From: Brevibacterium antiquum
GTDB taxonomy: Bacteria > Actinomycetota > Actinomycetes > Actinomycetales > Brevibacteriaceae
Assembly (NCBI RefSeq): GCF_016107655.1
Contig: NZ_JABASX010000001.1
Span: 372,001 to 436,000, forward strand
DNA length: 64,000 bases
Direction of reading: 5' to 3'
Both the position numbers and the translations under genes were made by a program. Of this stretch, positions 43,723 through 52,737 are shown piece after piece; position 1 is the first letter of the stretch, and each line of letters opens with the position of its first letter. Under the pieces are notes generated by a model, which searched no databases, had not been told where the DNA came from, and worked only from the letters and a program-made list of their open reading frames with translations.

Positions 43723-44216
43723 TGACTGCCGATACAGACGCCGCGATGGCCGACAATTCCGATCTGCCGGAGAGCCTGGTCGAGATCGTCGAGGACTTCG
43801 CCGAGACCGAAACCGGTGATCGGCTTCAGCTGCTGCTCGAATTCGCCTCGGAGCTGCCCGAGGTGCCGCAGCGCTACTCCGATCATCCAGAACTGCTCGA
43901 GCCGGTGCCCGAATGCCAGTCGCCGATCTTCGTCGTCACCGAGGTCGAGAACCCCGAGCAGGGCGATGCCGCGATCGTGAAGCTGCATTTCTCAGCGCCT
44001 CCCGAGGCGCCGACGACACGTGGCTTCGCCGGGATCCTCCACGAAGGTCTCAATGGCCAGACCGCCGAGGTGGTCCTGTCCATCCCGTCTGACCTGCCTC
44101 TGCGGCTGTCGATGACGGAGATCGTGAGCCCGCTGCGGCTGCGGGGGATGAGCGGCATGCTGTCGCGGATTCAGCGTCAGACGTCCGAGAGGATCGGAAA
44201 GATCACAGGTCAGTGA
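43722..44216 (+). CDS. SufE-family sulfur acceptor protein
   Basis: A 164-residue SufE protein. ELLEPVPECQSPIFVVTEV holds the sulfur-accepting Cys at about residue 65, and APPEAPTTRGFAGILHEGLNGQ is the conserved end of the fold. SufE accepts persulfide from cysteine desulfurase for Fe-S assembly. Here it is coupled to a rhodanese rather than to SufS, so it may receive sulfur from thiosulfate. ATG 43722 overlaps the stop of the previous gene by one base. Confidence 0.88.
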   Translation: MTADTDAAMADNSDLPESLVEIVEDFAETETGDRLQLLLEFASELPEVPQRYSDHPELLEPVPECQSPIFVVTEVENPEQGDAAIVKLHFSAPPEAPTTRGFAGILHEGLNGQTAEVVLSIPSDLPLRLSMTEIVSPLRLRGMSGMLSRIQRQTSERIGKITGQ

Positions 44217-44256
44217 TCGGGAAATCGTTTGGATGGGCCGACGTTTTCGACTAGAT

Positions 44257-44275
44257 TGTGGTTAGCCTGCCCTTA
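44257..44275 (+). promoter_or_regulatory. DtxR/IdeR-type iron box
   Basis: TGTGGTTAGCCTGCCCTTA matches 14 of 19 positions of the DtxR/IdeR consensus, with the GGTTAGCCT core complete. It lies 26 bases before the first gene of the iron permease operon and is the second such box in the window. Confidence 0.78.
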
Positions 44276-44301
44276 ATTAGTCGATACTAAGGAACCCTCC
44301 G

Positions 44302-45369
44302 ATGACCGGTCTCGCCACCACCGCCTCGGCGAATCCGTCTGAGGTGAACGGTCGGAAGGCGAGTCGGGCGCTGAAGATCAGAAGAACCGTCGGGCTTGTC
44401 ATCGCGATTCTGGCCTTGGTCGTCGTGGTGCTGGCATCGCTGGCTATCGGCACCCGGGACATGCCGATCTCGGAGGTCCTCGGAGCGTTCTTCAACCCCA
44501 GCGGCAGCGACGACCAGCTGGTCGTCCTCGAACTGCGCTTCCCGCGGACCGTGCTCGGCATCCTCGTCGGCATGGGGCTGGGATTGGCCGGCGGGCTCAT
44601 CCAGGCGCTGACCCGCAACCCTCTGGCCGATCCGGGCATCCTCGGCGTCAACGCCGGGGCCTCCTTCGCAGTGGCCGTCGGCATCGGGTTCTTCGGAATC
44701 ACGTCGATCAACGGCTACATCTGGTTCGCCTTCCTCGGTGCTCTCGTGGCCACGACCGGCGTGTACATCATCGGTTCCTCGGGCAGGAACCACAGCGTCG
44801 ATCCGATCCGCCTGACCTTGGCCGGAGTCGCGGTCGCCGCAGTGCTGACCGGGCTGACCAAAGGAATCCTGCTCACGAACGAACGAGCCTTCGACGCCTT
44901 CCGCGCCTGGGACGTCGGAGCCATCGCCGGCCGCGGGTTCGACACGGTCTCAGCGGTCGCCCCTTTCATCATCATCGGCATCGTACTCGCCTTGTTCCTG
45001 GCCCACTCGCTCAACGCGGTGGCACTCGGCGACGATCTGGCCGCCAGTCTCGGCACCTCGGTCAACCGCACCCGCATCATCACCATTCTCGCCGTCACCC
45101 TCCTCGCCGGCGGCGCCACCGCTGCTGCCGGGCCCATCGGCTTCATCGGACTCATGATTCCCCATATCGCCCGTTGGATCGTCGGTCCCGACCAGAGATG
45201 GATCCTCAGCTACTCCGTCATCCTCTCGCCCATCCTGCTCCTCGTCTCCGATGTGCTCGGACGCGTGGTGATGAAACCGGGTGAACTCCAGGTCGGCGTC
45301 GTCACCGCCTTCGTCGGCGCGCCGGTGCTCATCGCCCTCGTTCGCAGAAAGAAGGCGAGCGGACTGTGA
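44302..45369 (+). CDS. FecCD-family iron-siderophore permease, subunit 1
   Basis: A 355-residue membrane protein with about ten helices. LRFPRTVLGILVGMGLGLAGGLIQALTRNPLADPGILGVNAGA is the family block at helices 2-3, and AAAGPIGFIGLMIPHIARWIVGPDQRW is the ATPase-contact region. It forms the import channel with the next gene product. AAGGAA precedes the ATG. An iron box stands upstream. The last four bases overlap the next gene. Confidence 0.93.
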   Translation: MTGLATTASANPSEVNGRKASRALKIRRTVGLVIAILALVVVVLASLAIGTRDMPISEVLGAFFNPSGSDDQLVVLELRFPRTVLGILVGMGLGLAGGLIQALTRNPLADPGILGVNAGASFAVAVGIGFFGITSINGYIWFAFLGALVATTGVYIIGSSGRNHSVDPIRLTLAGVAVAAVLTGLTKGILLTNERAFDAFRAWDVGAIAGRGFDTVSAVAPFIIIGIVLALFLAHSLNAVALGDDLAASLGTSVNRTRIITILAVTLLAGGATAAAGPIGFIGLMIPHIARWIVGPDQRWILSYSVILSPILLLVSDVLGRVVMKPGELQVGVVTAFVGAPVLIALVRRKKASGL

Positions 45370-46472
45370 AGACATCGAACTCACCGATCGGTGACGCCCC
45401 TGTGCTCGTTCCAGGACACCGCGTTCTGCCGGGGGAGCGGATCAACTTCGGTCGCCCCATGCTGCGAGCCTTCGGCTTCCGCATCGATCTGCGCGTCGTC
45501 GTCACAGCCGGCATCGTCACTCTCCTGGCCCTGGGCTGCGGATTCCTGGGGCTGCTGCTCGGCGAGTTCTCATTGACCCCGGGCGAAGTCTTCCAGGGGC
45601 TGTTCGGCCAGGCCGACAGACGCATCGTCAACACCGTCGTCGCCGAATGGCGGGCACCGCGCATCATCGCCGGAATCGTCCTCGGCGCCGGCCTGGGCAT
45701 CTCGGGTGCGGTATTCCAATCACTGACCCGCAACCCGCTGGGCAGCCCCGACATCATCGGCTTCTCCACCGGTGCCTACACCGGCGGCATCGTCACCATC
45801 ATCGTCTTCGGCTCCAGCTTCGTCTCCACCGCCTTCGGCGCGATCATCGGCGGACTCCTCACCGCCATCGTGGTCTACCTTCTGACGTGGAAGGGCGGCG
45901 TCCAAGGCTTCCGACTCATCATCGTCGGCATCGCACTGACCGCCATGCTCAACGCCTTCAACACCTGGCTGATCATGCGCGCTGACCTCGACCTCGCCAT
46001 GGCCGCAGCCACTTGGGGTGCTGGAACACTCAACGGCATGGGCTGGTCGACCCTGCTTCCGGCCGCCATCGGCACGGTGCTGTTGGGGCTGGGATGTGGG
46101 CTCTTCTCACGGGGTCTGGGAACCCTGGAGCTCGGCGATGACACCGCCAAGGCGCTCGGCGTGCGCAATGAACCGGTCCGCGCCGGTCTCATCCTGGTGG
46201 CCGTAGCTCTCGTCGCCGTCGTCACCGCCGCCGCGGGACCGATCGCCTTCGTCGCACTTGCCGCCCCGCAGATCGGACGTAGAATCGCGAAATCCCAGGG
46301 CACCAGCCTGCTTTCAGCTGCGGCGGTCGGAGCACTTCTGCTCGTCGCTGCCGACCTCATCGCCCAGCATGCCTTGGGCGAGACCCAACTTCCCGTCGGA
46401 GTCGTCACCGTGTGCATCGGCGGCATCTACCTGATCTGGCTCCTCATCCAAGAAGCTCGGAAGGCACAATGA
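45366..46472 (+). CDS. FecCD-family iron-siderophore permease, subunit 2
   Basis: A 368-residue membrane protein, paralogue of the preceding one. WRAPRIIAGIVLGAGLGISGAVFQSLTRNPLGSPDIIGFSTGA and AAAGPIAFVALAAPQIGRRIAKSQG are the same conserved regions. Its N-terminal 40 residues are polar and longer than usual. GTG 45366 overlaps the previous stop (GTGA), and its own stop overlaps the ATPase start (ATGA), so all three are coupled. Confidence 0.93.
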   Translation: MKTSNSPIGDAPVLVPGHRVLPGERINFGRPMLRAFGFRIDLRVVVTAGIVTLLALGCGFLGLLLGEFSLTPGEVFQGLFGQADRRIVNTVVAEWRAPRIIAGIVLGAGLGISGAVFQSLTRNPLGSPDIIGFSTGAYTGGIVTIIVFGSSFVSTAFGAIIGGLLTAIVVYLLTWKGGVQGFRLIIVGIALTAMLNAFNTWLIMRADLDLAMAAATWGAGTLNGMGWSTLLPAAIGTVLLGLGCGLFSRGLGTLELGDDTAKALGVRNEPVRAGLILVAVALVAVVTAAAGPIAFVALAAPQIGRRIAKSQGTSLLSAAAVGALLLVAADLIAQHALGETQLPVGVVTVCIGGIYLIWLLIQEARKAQ

Positions 46473-47341
46473 GCATCACACCTGATACGACTGACGCGAC
46501 GCCGGACACGACCGACACGACGTCAACGGCAGCGTCGGCTCCGGCTCCGCTGGCCGCTCGCAATCTCGATCTCGCCTACGACCAGCGGCACGTCGTCGCC
46601 GACCTCGACGTGGAGATCGCACCGGGCAAGTTCACCGTCATCGTCGGCCCCAATGCCTGCGGCAAGTCGACTCTGCTGCGGGCACTGGCCAGGCTGATGA
46701 CGCCGACGAAGGGCACGGTGCTCCTCGACGGTGGAAACATCGCGAAGTTGAAGACGAAGCAGATCGCCAAGCGCTTGGGGCTCCTCCCACAGACCTCGAT
46801 CGCACCCGACGGCATCACTGTGGCAGAGCTCGTGGCTCGCGGACGTCACCCACATCAGTCGTTCCTCAAGCAGTGGACTGAGCAGGATGAGGTCGCCGTG
46901 CTCACGGCACTGCGTGCAACGAACACCGAAGAGCTTTCCTCCCGCCAGGTCGACGAGCTCTCCGGGGGCCAGCGGCAACGGGTCTGGGTGGCGATGGTCC
47001 TGGCGCAGGAGACGCCTCTGATGCTTCTCGACGAGCCCACGACGTTCTTGGATCTGGCCTTCCAGATCGACCTCCTCGACCTGTTCGCTCAGCTGAATCA
47101 CGAACACGGTCACACCCTTGTCGCCGTCCTTCACGACCTCAACCAGGCCTGCCGCTATGCCGATGAGATCATCGCGATGAAGAACGGCGCGATCGTGGCC
47201 CAGGGCGCACCGGCTGAGATCATCACGACAGAACTGGTTCACCAGGTCTTCGGCATCGAGTGCACCGTCATCGATGACCCTGTCACCGGTGCACCCATGA
47301 TCGTTCCCGGCAAACCGAAGAAGACCTTCGCTGATCGGTGA
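46469..47341 (+). CDS. FecE-type iron-siderophore ABC transporter ATPase
   Basis: A 290-residue ABC ATPase. A Thr/Asp-rich 25-residue start precedes the domain. Walker A is VGPNACGKST, the signature is ELSGGQRQR, Walker B is LMLLDEPTTFLD and the H-loop is AVLHDLNQA. GRHPHQSFLKQW is typical of ferric-siderophore ATPases. ATG 46469 overlaps the upstream stop. It powers the two FecCD subunits encoded just before it. Confidence 0.93.
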   Translation: MSITPDTTDATPDTTDTTSTAASAPAPLAARNLDLAYDQRHVVADLDVEIAPGKFTVIVGPNACGKSTLLRALARLMTPTKGTVLLDGGNIAKLKTKQIAKRLGLLPQTSIAPDGITVAELVARGRHPHQSFLKQWTEQDEVAVLTALRATNTEELSSRQVDELSGGQRQRVWVAMVLAQETPLMLLDEPTTFLDLAFQIDLLDLFAQLNHEHGHTLVAVLHDLNQACRYADEIIAMKNGAIVAQGAPAEIITTELVHQVFGIECTVIDDPVTGAPMIVPGKPKKTFADR

Positions 47342-47351
47342 CCCCCAATAC

Positions 47352-47402
47352 CTGCTGATCTCCACTACCGGCTGGTCCCCACTAACTGCTGGTCCGACCG
47401 AA
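47352..47402 (+). repeat. Three degenerate 17-base tandem repeats between iron transport genes
   Basis: Units CTGCTGATCTCCACTAC, CGGCTGGTCCCCACTAA and CTGCTGGTCCGACCGAA follow each other without gaps in the 69-base space between the ATPase gene and the binding-protein gene. The rest of the operon has overlapping genes, so this spacer is unusual. It could tune expression of the binding protein, or be neutral slippage. Confidence 0.5.
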
Positions 47403-47410
47403 AGCACATC

Positions 47411-48358
47411 ATGAAGAGAGCCAACATCGTCGTTTCAACTCTGGCCACGGGGGCAGTGGTCCTCAGCGGCTGCTCGGCGCCTGCCTCCAGCGGCTCGTCG
47501 GGAGAGAATGAGACAGGTTCGGTCGCACCGGTGACGGTGGACACTCTTAAGGGTGAGGTCGAGGTTCCGGCAGACCCGAAGAACGTGGTCGCACTCAACA
47601 CACCCTCGGCGGACGTCTCTGCGCAACTGGGCACGACACCGGTGGCCGTGGCCACAAACGTCGATCAACTCAACGCCTGGCAACAGGGGGTTCTCGACGC
47701 TGTCGCAGACGACTCTCTGGTCAGCGACACCTATGAGGTCAACGTGGAGAAGGTGGCGTCGTACGAACCTGATGTCATATTCGCTGCTCCTTGGAACGTC
47801 ACGGACAAAGCGGTATATGACCAGCTGTCCGATATTGCCCCGGTAGTGGTGCCGAAGTCGGAATCGACCAATCCCGACTGGGACGTCAGCGCAGAAGTCG
47901 TCGGTGAGGCGCTGGGCAAGAAGGACGAGGTCGATGAGATCATCGCGACGACGAAGAAGTCGATGAAGACAATGGGACAAGATCTCGGTGTGGCGGGCAA
48001 GACCTATCAGGTCATCTCGCCTCGTGCCGATGGCATCTATTTCGGCAATGCGGCCCCACTCGAGCTCCTCGGACTGGAACCGGGGCAGCATCAGGCTCCC
48101 GAAGAGGTCAACAAGTTCACGCTCTCGGCCGAAGAGCTGAACCAGCTCGATGCCGATTTCCTCTTCATCTGGGCCATGGGCGACGATGCGAGGTCGACGG
48201 TCGAAGACAACCCCAGCTTCGACTCTCTACCCGCAGTGAAGAACGGAACCGCGAAGTTCGTAGGCGCTGACTTCACGACTGCGATCAACGGTGCCAGCCC
48301 GGCCAGCCTCGACTGGCTCATGACCGAAAGCGACATCCAAGACGTGCTGGAGAAATAG
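47411..48358 (+). CDS. Iron-siderophore ABC transporter substrate-binding lipoprotein
   Basis: A 315-residue class III binding protein. The signal peptide ends in the lipobox LSGC with Cys near residue 21. VEVPADPKNVVALNTPSADV is the first-lobe start, VEKVASYEPDVIFAAPW the hinge region. It is the last gene of the iron permease operon and belongs to the same family as, but is clearly different from, the protein encoded at 39825. Two binding proteins with one permease suggests two siderophores or two affinities. Convergent DUF808 gene ends three bases downstream. Confidence 0.9.
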   Translation: MKRANIVVSTLATGAVVLSGCSAPASSGSSGENETGSVAPVTVDTLKGEVEVPADPKNVVALNTPSADVSAQLGTTPVAVATNVDQLNAWQQGVLDAVADDSLVSDTYEVNVEKVASYEPDVIFAAPWNVTDKAVYDQLSDIAPVVVPKSESTNPDWDVSAEVVGEALGKKDEVDEIIATTKKSMKTMGQDLGVAGKTYQVISPRADGIYFGNAAPLELLGLEPGQHQAPEEVNKFTLSAEELNQLDADFLFIWAMGDDARSTVEDNPSFDSLPAVKNGTAKFVGADFTTAINGASPASLDWLMTESDIQDVLEK

Positions 48359-48361
48359 GAC

Positions 48362-49492
48362 TCAACTGTCCGAGGCGTCTTTGGCCTGGCCGGGTGCGTA
48401 GTTCGGCTTAGGTCCCGCCCCGTGATCGGCTGTTGAGGACGGGTCCGCGATCGAGGACGGGTCTGCCGAGTCGTCTGCAGGAGCCGTCTCAGCAGGCACT
48501 TCGGCGTCATTTGCGCCGGTGGCTGTGTCCTTGTCGTTCTTGTTCCCCGACTTCAGCAAAGCGGTGAAGCCGATAGCGATACCAGCCACGATTCCTCCCC
48601 AGACGGCGCCGAGGATGAGCGAGAAGAACGTGTTGACCAACCAGCCGAGGAATCCGCCGACTCCGGCGATCGCGGCCACTGGCTCTTCGAGGTGATGGAC
48701 GAAATCGTAGAGGGCATGGAAGCCGAGCTCGTCAGTACCGACAAGGATGATATGTCCACCGACCCACAGCATGGCGAAGGTGCCGATGACTGATAGGCCT
48801 CCGAGGAGCTTGGGCATGGCCTTGACGAGGAACCGACCGAACTTCTGCGAGCTCGGCTTCTCCTTCTGCGCCATGTGCAGGCCGATGTCGTCCATCTTGA
48901 CGATGAGAGCCACAGAACCGTAGACACCGACGGTGATAGCCAGGGCCACGACGACGAGGATAATGGCCCTTGGGAGCAGGCCCTCGCTGGCCACCTCGTT
49001 GAGGGCGATGACCATGATTTCGCAGCTGAGTACGAAGTCAGTAGTGATGGCCGAACGCACGATCTTCTTCTCGGCGTTGCCGTCATCCTTCTTACCGTGC
49101 TTGGACTCCTTCTTCGGCTCTTCATGGTGCTCGACCCACCCGAACTTCTCGAAGATCTTCTCCGCACCCTCGAAGCACAGATAGGTGCCGCCCACCATCA
49201 GCAGGGGAGTCAGCAGCCAAGGGACGAACTCGCTGAGCAGCAGGATGATCGGCAAGATGATGAGGATCTTGTTGATCAGCGAACCGAAGGCGATGCGCTT
49301 GATGATCGGCAGCTCCCGTTTCGGGTCGACGCCCTCAACGAATTTCGGAGTCACCGCAGCATCGTCGACGACGACGCCGGCGGCTTTCACTCCCGCCCGG
49401 GAAGCACCTGCGGCGACATCGTCGAGGCTCGCTGCCGAGAGTCTGACGAGTGCCGCTACGTCATCGAGGAGTGCGAACAGACCGCCGGCCAT
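48362..49492 (-). CDS. DUF808 (YedI-like) membrane protein
   Basis: A 376-residue membrane protein. The start AGGLFALLDDVAALVRLSAASLDDVAAGASRAGVKAAGVVVDD is the highly conserved DUF808 head, and SAITTDFVLSCEIMVIALNEV is the central block. About eight hydrophobic segments follow, and the last 60 residues are a Pro/Ala/Asp-rich polar tail. Function is unknown; the family includes E. coli YedI. Nothing in the neighbourhood suggests a role. Confidence 0.85.
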   Translation of the reverse strand: MAGGLFALLDDVAALVRLSAASLDDVAAGASRAGVKAAGVVVDDAAVTPKFVEGVDPKRELPIIKRIAFGSLINKILIILPIILLLSEFVPWLLTPLLMVGGTYLCFEGAEKIFEKFGWVEHHEEPKKESKHGKKDDGNAEKKIVRSAITTDFVLSCEIMVIALNEVASEGLLPRAIILVVVALAITVGVYGSVALIVKMDDIGLHMAQKEKPSSQKFGRFLVKAMPKLLGGLSVIGTFAMLWVGGHIILVGTDELGFHALYDFVHHLEEPVAAIAGVGGFLGWLVNTFFSLILGAVWGGIVAGIAIGFTALLKSGNKNDKDTATGANDAEVPAETAPADDSADPSSIADPSSTADHGAGPKPNYAPGQAKDASDS

Positions 49493-49813
49493 TTAACGTC
49501 CTTCGTCGGATTCGTCTGAAGCGGCGGCGCGATTCAGCACGCCGAGATGGTTGCCGCTGTGATCGAAAACGGTGAGTACGTCACCTTCGGCCTCAACCCG
49601 GTGAACCCGTCCCACCCAGGCTTCCATCCCCATGACGGCACGCTGTGTGGTGGCGAAGGGTTTGACGACCGCTCCTGGCTCTTCCGCTCCCCAGGTGGTC
49701 GAGATCCGGTTTCCGCCATCGCTGCCGGTCAACGTTCCGTCCTCCTCGAATTGGAGGAACGCGGAGGACCCGTCCTTTGTGCTGATCCACTTGCCGTTGA
49801 CTGAATTGGTCAT
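49493..49813 (-). CDS. META/HslJ-like domain protein, cytoplasmic
   Basis: A 106-residue protein: VNGKWISTKDGSSAFLQFEEDGTLTGSDGGNRISTTW resembles the META domain pattern (W at the start, glycine-rich strand pair, then SDGGN where secreted versions have TDGCN). It has no signal peptide. It is coupled to the lipoprotein upstream by an ATGA overlap and the two domains look homologous, so it is probably a duplicated copy that lost its export signal. Function unknown. Confidence 0.65.
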   Translation of the reverse strand: MTNSVNGKWISTKDGSSAFLQFEEDGTLTGSDGGNRISTTWGAEEPGAVVKPFATTQRAVMGMEAWVGRVHRVEAEGDVLTVFDHSGNHLGVLNRAAASDESDEGR

Positions 49814-50274
49814 TTGTCTTCCTTCTCCAGCCCGCCGACGACTTTCCCGCTGGCGTCGGCGATCTTCATGACGTTGCCTTCGACAGTTGCCGACGATGCT
49901 TTGGACAGCCATGTGTCCACGCCTGCACATGCTTTCTGGGTCGTGGTGAATGAGGAGATGAGAATCTTGTCCCCATCGACTTCCCACGATGTCTTGATTG
50001 CATTGCAGCCATCGGTTCCCTTGACCTGTCCGTCTTCGGAAAACTCGAGATACGGATCTCCAGCTTCAGGAGAGGTCCATTTTCCGGTGGGATCAAGGGC
50101 CGCGGAGTCGGCCGAATCCGAGGGCGTGTTGGTTTCTGTGGGTGCGGAGCTGGTCGGTTCGCTGGGTTCGGAGCCTGTCCCGCACGCGGCAAGGGGGAGG
50201 ACGAGGCCGAGAACAGCAACTCCGATCACACGTCTGAACGTAGCTGAAGGTCTGTTTTCAGTGAGATTGAGCAT
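49810..50274 (-). CDS. META-domain lipoprotein
   Basis: A 154-residue exported lipoprotein. The lipobox LAAC (Cys near residue 31) is followed by a Ser/Thr/Pro linker, and then a META-like domain: GKWTSPEAGDPYLEFSEDGQVKGTDGCNAIKTSW and FTTTQKACAGVDTWL. Two cysteines (GCN and KAC) could form a disulfide. Relatives include HslJ, involved in stress resistance. A shorter cytoplasmic copy follows in the same transcript. Confidence 0.75.
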   Translation of the reverse strand: MLNLTENRPSATFRRVIGVAVLGLVLPLAACGTGSEPSEPTSSAPTETNTPSDSADSAALDPTGKWTSPEAGDPYLEFSEDGQVKGTDGCNAIKTSWEVDGDKILISSFTTTQKACAGVDTWLSKASSATVEGNVMKIADASGKVVGGLEKEDK

Positions 50275-50519
50275 GCACCGATCATAACGGCCAGCCTTGA
50301 GCGCATCATGGAGAAGACGGCGAGTTGGGTGTCAATTCAGGTTTTGTAAGTTGTGTTCACCATCAACGCGCATTGTGCTTGCGTCTCATCGTTGCCAAAC
50401 CGTAATCTTTCACGTGGTTGAAAGACTGTTCTCAGAAACGTCCGCGCGATTGTTGAGCTGCGGGTCGAAGAGGGCACAGGCAAACGCAACAGTGAATCCG
50501 ATCAAGGGAACCAAAGAGT

Positions 50520-52448
50520 ATGCAGAAGAAACTCGTGCAGAGTTCGCTGGCACTGACCGCCGCTGCGGCGCTCGGTCTCGGCAGTGCGTTCGTCGCATCC
50601 CCTGCCATGGCCGACAACGCCCCGCAGAAGCTGGATGTGCAGAACGACGCCCAGGTGCAGAAGGCACTGTCCGGCCTCTCAGGCGTCAACGCCTACGGTG
50701 CCAAGGACGGAAAGCTCAACCTCGGTGTTGAGAAGAAGACCGACGAAATCAAAGACCTTGAAGAGAAGTTCGACAACATCCACGTTGTGGACGGCATCAA
50801 GGAACTCAAGCCTTACGCCAAGAAGGACCTCGTCGGCGGCGCCGGCTACCTGGCCAACTCGCCTGCAGGCAACGGCGTTTGCTCCACCGGTTTCTCCGGC
50901 TGGGACGGCGAGGGCAACCCCGTCGTGCTGACCGCAGGACACTGCTCGAAGGTCATCGAAAGCACCGGCGAGATCACCGGCGACACCAAGGTCGGCGACA
51001 CTGAGAAGCCTTCAATCGCAGAAGCCAATGGCGGCGAAGGATTCCAGCCTTCCACAATCGGCACCGTGGGAGAGTGGGGCTACCACAGCTACGGCAGCGG
51101 CGATCTCCTCGAGGGACCCAGCGACGACTGGACCGAGCCGAAGCCCACCGACATCGACTTTGCTGTGATCAACGTTGACAAGGACAAGTACAACGTCAAG
51201 AACGGCGTCACTGATTGGAAGAGCGCAGACTCCGACGATCTGTCCACGAGCCTCGCCACAGACATCACCGGCGTTGGGGCACACAAAGAGACGACCGTCG
51301 AGAAGTCCGGCCGCACGACTGGCCTGACGGAAGGCGACGTCATTCCGTTCGAAGAGTACCCATTTGAGTACTCGAACGTTGGTGGACGTTGGGTTCACGG
51401 CTTCGGCGTGACCTCACCTGAGTCCGATCCCTTCTCGCAGCCGGGCGACTCGGGTGGCGCCGTATTCCAGGGTGACACCGCAGTCGGTGTCATCTCCGGT
51501 GGCGGACCTGCTGCCGACGGCAGCCAGTTCGGCTGGGTTGCCGACCTCGACTACTCGCTCGAGCAGTCCGGTGTCGACTTCCAGGTTGAGAAGCCAGGCG
51601 AGGAGACCCCCACCCCTGAGACCCCAGCAGCACCCAAGGCTGAAGACCAGACCATTGAACCCACGGGCGATGTGACCGGTAAGGCCAAGGCCGGCGCTGA
51701 GGTTGAGGTCAAGTGGGAAGCTGCCAAGGGCACCCAGGCCGCTGAAGACGGATCCGAGACGGTCAAGGCCGACAAGGACGGCAACTTCACAGTCGAAGGC
51801 CCTAAAGCCGAGGGCGAATACGACTTCACCGCAACTGCCACCGTGGACGGCGTGGAATCCAAGCCTGCCGAATTCCAGGTCACAGTTGAAAAGGAAGAGA
51901 CCGAGACTCCTGCTCCAGCCGAGCGCGAGATCAACGTTGACCCCAAGGAAATCGCCGCTTCTGACTTCGTGAAGGAAGACAAGGGCGTGACCGTCACGGT
52001 CAAGGGCTTCGACGAGGGAGAGAAGGTGTCCCTCAAGGTCGCTTCCGGTCCCGAGAACGTCGAAGGCATCACCCTCGACGAGACCGCCAACGAAAACGGT
52101 GCAGCTGCGTTCTCGATCTATGGCACGAGCGAAGCCAATCCTTCGGTCTACCTCGGCAAGTACGACGTGAACGTGACCGGAGCCAACGACACCGATGAAG
52201 AGAAGGCTCTTGCCGGCTCCTTCAACGTTGTCGAAGATGAAGATGGCAACGGCGGCGGCGGAAACGACGGCGGCGATGACGGCGACAACGGAAACAAGGA
52301 TGACGACGGCAATGGTGACGGTGGAGACGGTGGATCTGATCTGCCTCGCACCGGTGCTGAACTGACCGGCCTTGCTGCCGGTGCCGGACTCCTCGTTGTC
52401 GGTGGAGCTGCAGTCGTTCTGACGATGCGTCGGAACAAGAAGAACTGA
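50520..52448 (+). CDS. Sortase-anchored S1-family serine protease, copy 1
   Basis: A 642-residue surface protease. Signal peptide to about residue 31 (MADN). The chymotrypsin-like domain covers about 105-355 with His141 in TAGHC, Asp213 in TDIDFAV and Ser311 in PGDSGG. A repeat-like beta-domain region (375-460 and 465-570) follows, then a Gly/Asp-rich spacer and LPRTG (608-612), a hydrophobic helix and RRNKKN for sortase anchoring. The domain before the protease (35-100) may be a pro-region. A closely related gene follows downstream. The ATG has AAAGAG upstream. Confidence 0.9.
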   Translation: MQKKLVQSSLALTAAAALGLGSAFVASPAMADNAPQKLDVQNDAQVQKALSGLSGVNAYGAKDGKLNLGVEKKTDEIKDLEEKFDNIHVVDGIKELKPYAKKDLVGGAGYLANSPAGNGVCSTGFSGWDGEGNPVVLTAGHCSKVIESTGEITGDTKVGDTEKPSIAEANGGEGFQPSTIGTVGEWGYHSYGSGDLLEGPSDDWTEPKPTDIDFAVINVDKDKYNVKNGVTDWKSADSDDLSTSLATDITGVGAHKETTVEKSGRTTGLTEGDVIPFEEYPFEYSNVGGRWVHGFGVTSPESDPFSQPGDSGGAVFQGDTAVGVISGGGPAADGSQFGWVADLDYSLEQSGVDFQVEKPGEETPTPETPAAPKAEDQTIEPTGDVTGKAKAGAEVEVKWEAAKGTQAAEDGSETVKADKDGNFTVEGPKAEGEYDFTATATVDGVESKPAEFQVTVEKEETETPAPAEREINVDPKEIAASDFVKEDKGVTVTVKGFDEGEKVSLKVASGPENVEGITLDETANENGAAAFSIYGTSEANPSVYLGKYDVNVTGANDTDEEKALAGSFNVVEDEDGNGGGGNDGGDDGDNGNKDDDGNGDGGDGGSDLPRTGAELTGLAAGAGLLVVGGAAVVLTMRRNKKN

Positions 52449-52492
52449 ATATGACTCACACGGTCAGCACATGATCGCCTGAGAGTTCACTC

Positions 52493-52524
52493 GAGCGCCC
52501 CTGGTCTGCGGACCGGGGGCGCTC
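52493..52524 (+). terminator. Hairpin terminator after protease copy 1
   Basis: GAGCGCCCCTGGTC and GACCGGGGGCGCTC pair as a 14-bp stem (one T-G pair) around a TGCG loop, 45 bases after the stop codon. A matching hairpin follows the second protease gene, so the duplication included this region. Confidence 0.85.
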
Positions 52525-52737
52525 GTCTGTGTCTGGGGCTAGACCGAGGAATTTCTGGGGAGAACGAGCCAGCAGTGAGTCAGTAAACCATTTCAGCAAC
52601 GTCTGTTGTTTCGGTCATTTAGTTCACAGTTTGCGGGCTACTTTCTTGGTAGTCGCTGTATGTAGGTCGTAACCTTATCGTGACCAAGGTCATTAAGTTG
52701 TGATGTTGCAACCTCCTGATAAGAGAAACGGAAACGT

